From: Globomyces pollinis-pini
Taxonomy: Eukaryota > Chytridiomycota > Chytridiomycetes > Rhizophydiales > Globomycetaceae
Reading direction: 5' to 3'
Assembly: GCA_025399215.1 (NCBI GenBank)
Contig: MU621120.1
Span: 39,216-103,215 of the forward strand
DNA length: 64,000 nt
The notes under the pieces were generated by a model, which was not told the origin of the DNA, did not search any database, and worked only from the letters and a program-made list of their open reading frames with translations. Of the stretch, positions 59,831 through 64,000 are shown piece after piece; position 1 is the stretch's first letter; every line of letters starts with the position of its first letter. A program made the position numbers and the translations under genes.

Positions 59831-60689
59831 TAACTTGACAAGTACGTTGCTTAAGAATGAATGTTACTATGAACCAGTTTACACAGCCATATAGTAATGG
59901 GCTAATGGATCTATGACGGCTCCTTTCGAATATAACAACGAAAATTATAAAGATTTCCAGGTAATTTTAAATCAATTTATTGATTCTTATACATTAATTA
60001 CTAAGCGTTATTATGAAATAGTTGGTAAAGCATGTACGGTTTTTTCACTGTTAGGCTGAGGGCTGGTGCTCAAGCCCTGTTGATGCCTGAGTTAGGGTTA
60101 GGTCGGGTTAGTCGAAAAGGCGCTCGAATAGGAATACAACTCTTTATGTGCATGGTCAAAGATAAAACTATTTGAATAAACCATTTTCATTGATATGCTG
60201 TTTTATTTTGTTTGAGGCAACTTGCCCAAACAAAGGTGGCTTTAAGTTTGAGGCGGACCCTCTCGGCCACCATTGAGTTACAAAAGTACAAACTAACCCA
60301 AAGAAGAACTGAAATAGAATGCATCTCATTCTATTTTAGGGTCTCTTGGTCTCAAAAAACCTATAAATAGTTCAAAATATTTTATTATTTCTTTTTAACA
60401 AAGAAAGTTTCAAAAACTGAAATTATTTATCAGTAATAGGGGACTCGGTAGCCTTTAGATTAGATCTTTATTATCAGGGTTAAGGGTAACCCTCGTGCGT
60501 TTTAAACTTCATAGCTTATATTTGATTCAATTTAATTGTTCTACGCGTTTTTGTTTTGTTTAGTTTAGTTACACATTAGTTTATTTATTGACTTGTATAA
60601 GAACATAAATTAAGGCCAATATGTGCGGCGAGAACGAAACGGAAACTCCGAAGCAAATTTTGAAGCAACTATTGAGATTGAAATTTAAC

Positions 60690-61075
60690 AATTAATGTCC
60701 CAATACGATGATAAAATCAATGCCATCCTTCAATCTGGCAATATATCAGCCAAATCACTCAAAGCTTACCATGCCAAGGGCTAATTGAACATCTGCTCGA
60801 AGGACACAACGACTGCTCAATTGTTACGGACCAGTCCGTAAGTAACATTTGCTGTTTCCTCCACCATTATCGAATTAGTAATCAAGTCAAATATAACCTT
60901 GGAACAGATTCGTACCGCATTGGTTTGGTATTACAAGTGATTCTTCAATTTTGATTTAACTTGGAACAGTCAAAGTCACGAAGGGAATCCAGCAATGAGC
61001 GATCAAGTCAAATCTTTACTTAAAGCTTACCAAACCGAAGGACGAGATGTTCAAGTTAAGCTTCATTAATGATTT
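60690..61075 (+). pseudogene. Fragments with SAP/HeH-like motifs
   Basis: Two places read as related short helices, SAKSLKAYHAKG (about 60745-60783) and VKSLLKAYQTEGRDV (about 61008-61055), both followed by stops. They recall SAP/HeH DNA-binding motifs, as found in some mobile elements. Tentative. Confidence 0.3.
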
Positions 61076-61608
61076 GAATTAACGCTTAGAGATGATCCAA
61101 CTAATTAAAGAAAAAGAACGGATATATAAAGAATCGAATGTTTTGGAGTAAATTCACAAAGTTTTGAACAGTTATTTAATATTCAACATCTCATATGGTT
61201 CAATCCAAATACATGGTTGGGCAACGTTAACAAAGTCTTATTTATATTTCTTACACTATTGTTTGCACCTTCAAAGAAAAGGAACGAAATAATACGAAAA
61301 CAATCGGAACTAATTCTTATTGCATCAATAGAAAACTTATATGAATATAAGAATACAAAATATGTTGGAACCCTACAATTTAACATTAATCTTTTGGTCT
61401 ATCATAAATACCATAACAGAGCGTTATTAAATCTATTGCAGCTCACAGGTGCAGGGGGATGTTATAATTTTACAAAGTAAGAACACAAGAACTTTGTGGC
61501 ATAATGATGCAATAAATGGACAAAACCATTCAATTGACATATTAATAGACTGGCTTACTACTGAGGGTAATTTGAGTAATGGGAGTTTTGGTTTATTTCT
61601 TTTGATGA

Positions 61609-61966
61609 TTAATCCAGCAAATTGGCCTTCCAACTTGTTTTGAAAATGTCCTTCCATTCTTTAAATGAATGTTGCATTGATTCATTTGTAATTTTGAGCA
61701 TAATTTCTAGCTTGTTTTTAGCATTCGTCCGTCTAGTAAGTAAATTACGTTCAGGATCATCAAATTTACATTCATATTCTAAAATGGTGAATTGCGATAC
61801 TAATCCTTGTTTATTCCCCAAAGCTATTTCCTTTTCACTGATAGGATTGCTAGTAGCAACAGAATTCCATTTGGGAATTAAATTGGCTAACCTGCTAGTA
61901 ATATTTGCAGGGAGCGATTCTAGTATTGTCTGTATTTCTTCTTTTACGTCATTTATAAGAATATAG
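61609..61966 (-). CDS. Open reading segment of unknown function, possibly an exon
   Basis: About 115 open codons on the minus strand, from NDVKEEIQTILESLPANITS to SWKANLLD and a stop at 61609. Composition is charged and helix-rich and looks coding. There is no ATG at its upstream end, where a CCATTAG could be an acceptor, so it may be the last exon of a gene whose other exons I could not place. Surrounded by transposon relics. Confidence 0.35.
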
Positions 61967-62040
61967 AAACTAATGGAAAAAAATCGTGAAGCACTGGATT
62001 CGGATGTTCAAACTTTTTACAATCGACTCAAACCTTCTAT

Positions 62041-62284
62041 CAATATCCAGAACAGTTGATATTTGCTGATGAAACCTCCAAATATGCTCGATCGGCTATA
62101 AATGCATACTCAAAGCGTAGCACACCAGCATACGTTCGTCTCCCAGCTGGTCGAAGTAAACGCGTCTCCCTAACCCTAACACTATCGTTTGCTTCTTTCA
62201 CTGTGGATGATTCTTAGATTGGTCATTTACAGAAGACACATTTGACAGACATAGATTTCATGCAGCGTTCCGTATCAAACCCTA
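62041..62284 (+). mobile_element. DDE transposase relic
   Basis: Translates as LIFADETSKYARSAINAYSK and RLPAGRSKRVSLTL, matching the style of the D-E segment of IS630/Tc1-like or related DDE transposases. The frame changes after the CCCTAACCCTAAC tract at 62168-62180 and continues as DWSFTEDTFDRHRFH before a stop. Too short and broken to be active. Confidence 0.6.
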
Positions 62285-62288
62285 GGGG

Positions 62289-62535
62289 GTTGTGCCAATT
62301 ATCAAATCAGTTCGAGATGTTCAAGCTTTCCTTGGGACCTGTGTATGGTTCCAATCCTACATCCCAGATTATGCAAACATCACCAACCCACTTACCAACT
62401 TGTTAAGAAAAGATAAATCTTGGCACTGGAACCCATCCTGCGATACTGCGGTGCGTATTCTCATTCACAAAATCACCAACGCACCAGTATTAAAGTTTTT
62501 TGATGCGTCTTTACCTACTCGGGTTAGGGTTAGGG
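62289..62535 (+). mobile_element. Ty3/gypsy retrotransposon fragment (RT-RNase H linker)
   Basis: Reads VRDVQAFLGTCVWFQSYIPD, then ANITNPLTNLLRKDKSWHW, APVLKFFDASLPT, the classic stretch between reverse transcriptase and RNase H in Ty3/gypsy pol. It breaks off exactly where a TTAGGG-type tract begins (62521). No LTRs or other domains seen. Confidence 0.85.
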
Positions 62536-62538
62536 TTA
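62521..62538 (+). repeat. Telomere-like tract at the break of the Ty3 fragment
   Basis: GGGTTAGGGTTAGGGTTA, three units, replacing the expected continuation of RNase H after SLPT. Confidence 0.9.
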
Positions 62539-62687
62539 ATGGATTTAACCTGATTGGCAATTGACTCCTTTTTATAAAACAAATCTTGAAAATGGAGATT
62601 GAAGGCATCTTTAAACCTACGTGGAATAATATTATCCAAGGAGCTGAAAGATTGTTGTATTTGATGAATATACATTTTCTTCAGTTG

Positions 62688-64000
62688 CTAAGTTTGATTC
62701 AGTACATTCAAAATATCATCCAGGGTGGCAAAATCTATATCTTCAACGTCATTTCTGTTATTAGCAACCAACAAGTGATAATAAATGAAACAATAGACAT
62801 TGTCACTCATTCTCTGCTCCAAATTCATAAAACCAGTCTTTTGTACAGCTGCTATAATCTTATCGATAGCCTTTCTAGCCATTTGCGGTTTTGCCAGTTT
62901 AACCCTCTTGCTTGGACTTGTGTATTCGGGTAAAGATCTCTTAGGGTTTTCTATGAATGATTTAGTAAGTAATTATGTACCTTCGTCCTGAGTATATCCA
63001 GGCGTTTGATAATACGTAATTAACTTCATCGACTGGGGAAGCGCTTTTGTTGAAGCATTCTTTAAACTTGTGTCTTTGGGTTCTATAAATAATTTAGTAA
63101 AGTAATTATGTACCTTCATCCTGTGTATTTCCAGGCGTTTGAATATTAATCGAATCTTGAAGTATTGTTTTTACTGGAGTTTGATAGCACTTGATTGATC
63201 TCATAGAGTCAGGAAGTTTTGCTTCGTTTTCTTTATCTTCATCATCTGCATCTTTAAGCTGACCCTGATTTAGTGACTGGTGTCTTAGCATCATGAGATG
63301 AAATGTCTCTGTCAATCCTGTACTTTCATATGCTTCGTCTTCTTTATCTTCATCATCGTCTGCATCTTAAGCTGACCCATTTTCAGTAACTGGTGCCTTT
63401 GCATCATGAGTTGGAATGCCTCTGTCAATCCTGTACTTTCATCTAATCTTGAAGTCTCGGTACTTTCATTCAAACTATCTTTCAATCCTGGAAGATCAAT
63501 CATGTCTTTATCAGACTCGGTACTTTCTTCTTCTAAGATACTTTCGTCTTCATCATCTATAATTAAATGCAATAATAATTTTACCTTCATCTTCCTGACT
63601 GTTGCCAGCATCTAGTGAATCAAATTCTCTGTCACTGCTGCTGTTGCCATCATCTAGTGAATCAAATTCTCTGTCACTGCTGTGGACAATCGAATTTAAT
63701 ATTTCTAAATCTGACCGACGATCATATTTTGGTGATGCAGGGTTTTGTTGAAATCGTTTCAAAAATTGCTTCTTCGGATCTGGAACTTCTTGTTTTTGTT
63801 TTACAGAGACAACTTATATAAATCAATATAATAATGTATACCTTTGCTTTGGACAGGAACAGAAAACATAATCCCAAGTGCACTTCTCTCGATCCAATTC
63901 ATTTTACCCGCTTTTACCAAACAGAAGTGTTCATCTATCCAATCTTCATCGATATCCAAGATTTCGTAATGATTCCCACCTTTTTTAATATCAATTCTGA
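62688..64000 (-). CDS. Acidic repeat protein, partial at the right edge, with frame damage
   Basis: No family recognised. Exons on the minus strand: beyond the edge to 63842, 63585-63812, 63114-63556, 62981-63082 and 62688-62950, with introns of 29, 28, 31 and 30 nt. The protein is acidic, with doubled SSDREFDSLD blocks, a doubled unit ESTGLTE(A/T)F(Q/H)LMM, and a doubled QTPG(N/Y)TQDE exon. The C-terminus is basic (SPSKRVKLAKPQMARKA) and then helical. At about 63368 one base seems to be missing in the first copy of the long repeat compared with the second, which breaks the frame. So the gene is either a recent pseudogene or has a sequence error there. Confidence 0.5.
62951..63113 (-). repeat. 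Duplicated exon-intron unit
   Basis: Introns 63083-63113 and 62951-62980 are near-identical (both start GTACATAATTACTT and end ATAG), and the exon ends before them read almost the same (QTPG, TQDE). The unit of about 132 bp, exon end plus intron, was duplicated in tandem. Confidence 0.85.

Noticed and set aside
58221..62687. CRISPR-like or phage-like features in the gene-poor region
   Set aside because: No regular spacer-repeat pattern; content is eukaryotic transposon debris.

Overview
Eukaryotic nuclear DNA, AT-rich and gene-dense, most likely from an early-diverging fungus (chytrid-, rozellid- or aphelid-like). Pointers are a fungal-type delta-9 desaturase with a C-terminal cytochrome b5, a zinc-macrodomain/SirTM sirtuin fusion, a Crinkler-type NTPase-nuclease, a long GAL1/GALK2-type galactokinase, and TTAGGG/CCCTAA telomere-like tracts. 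The species cannot be fixed from sequence alone. Coordinates 21847-21896 are an assembly gap.

The main feature is intron structure. Roughly 100 introns can be placed by reading frame and protein-family conservation. Most are only 23-36 nt (GTA start, TTAAT/CTAAC-like branch site, TAG end), and the spliced models close in frame. Several genes carry two or three consensus introns butted end to end with no exon between them (AG|GT junctions): AP-1 sigma, a KAT6-like acetyltransferase (three places), GCP3 and a mitochondrial-type carrier. The PMP47-like carrier needs microexons of 2 and 6 nt. In one array adjacent introns look like copies of each other, which suggests birth by tandem duplication.

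Layout. 1-4.0 kb: MFS exporter (partial), ribosomal proteins uS4 and eL21, primase large subunit. 4.2-10.9 kb: one spliced 7TM protein gene, three intronless tandem 7TM paralogues, and another multi-pass protein. 11.2-17.5 kb: PMP47-like peroxisomal carrier, His-rich MYND protein, SUV39-like SET methyltransferase, leucine-rich protein. 17.5-24.9 kb: three TMEM135-like genes (one with a premature stop), a secreted 14-residue-repeat protein and AP-1 sigma. 25-30 kb: Zn-macro/SirTM fusion and the Crinkler-type gene. 30-43 kb: housekeeping block with TAF3-like, SF3b10, OB-fold protein, ABHD4/5-like hydrolase, Rac, KAT6/Sas3-like HAT and UTP21. 43-45 kb: intergenic, with a degenerate copy of the UTP21 3' end. 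45-58 kb: galactokinase, GCP3, acyltransferase-3, multi-pass protein, OLE1-type desaturase, second SLC25 carrier. 58-62.7 kb: transposon relics (DDE transposase, Ty3/gypsy) with telomere-like tracts. 62.7-64 kb: an acidic repeat gene with a duplicated exon-intron unit.

Most genes are single housekeeping functions and not an operon-like system. Functional links are limited: chromatin (SET enzyme, KAT6, TAF3), two SLC25A17-type carriers plus TMEM135 proteins (peroxisome/mitochondrion lipid metabolism), and the 7TM array plus Rac (signalling). The strongest candidates for something new are the tandem zero-exon introns and microexons, followed by the Zn-macro/SirTM fusion.
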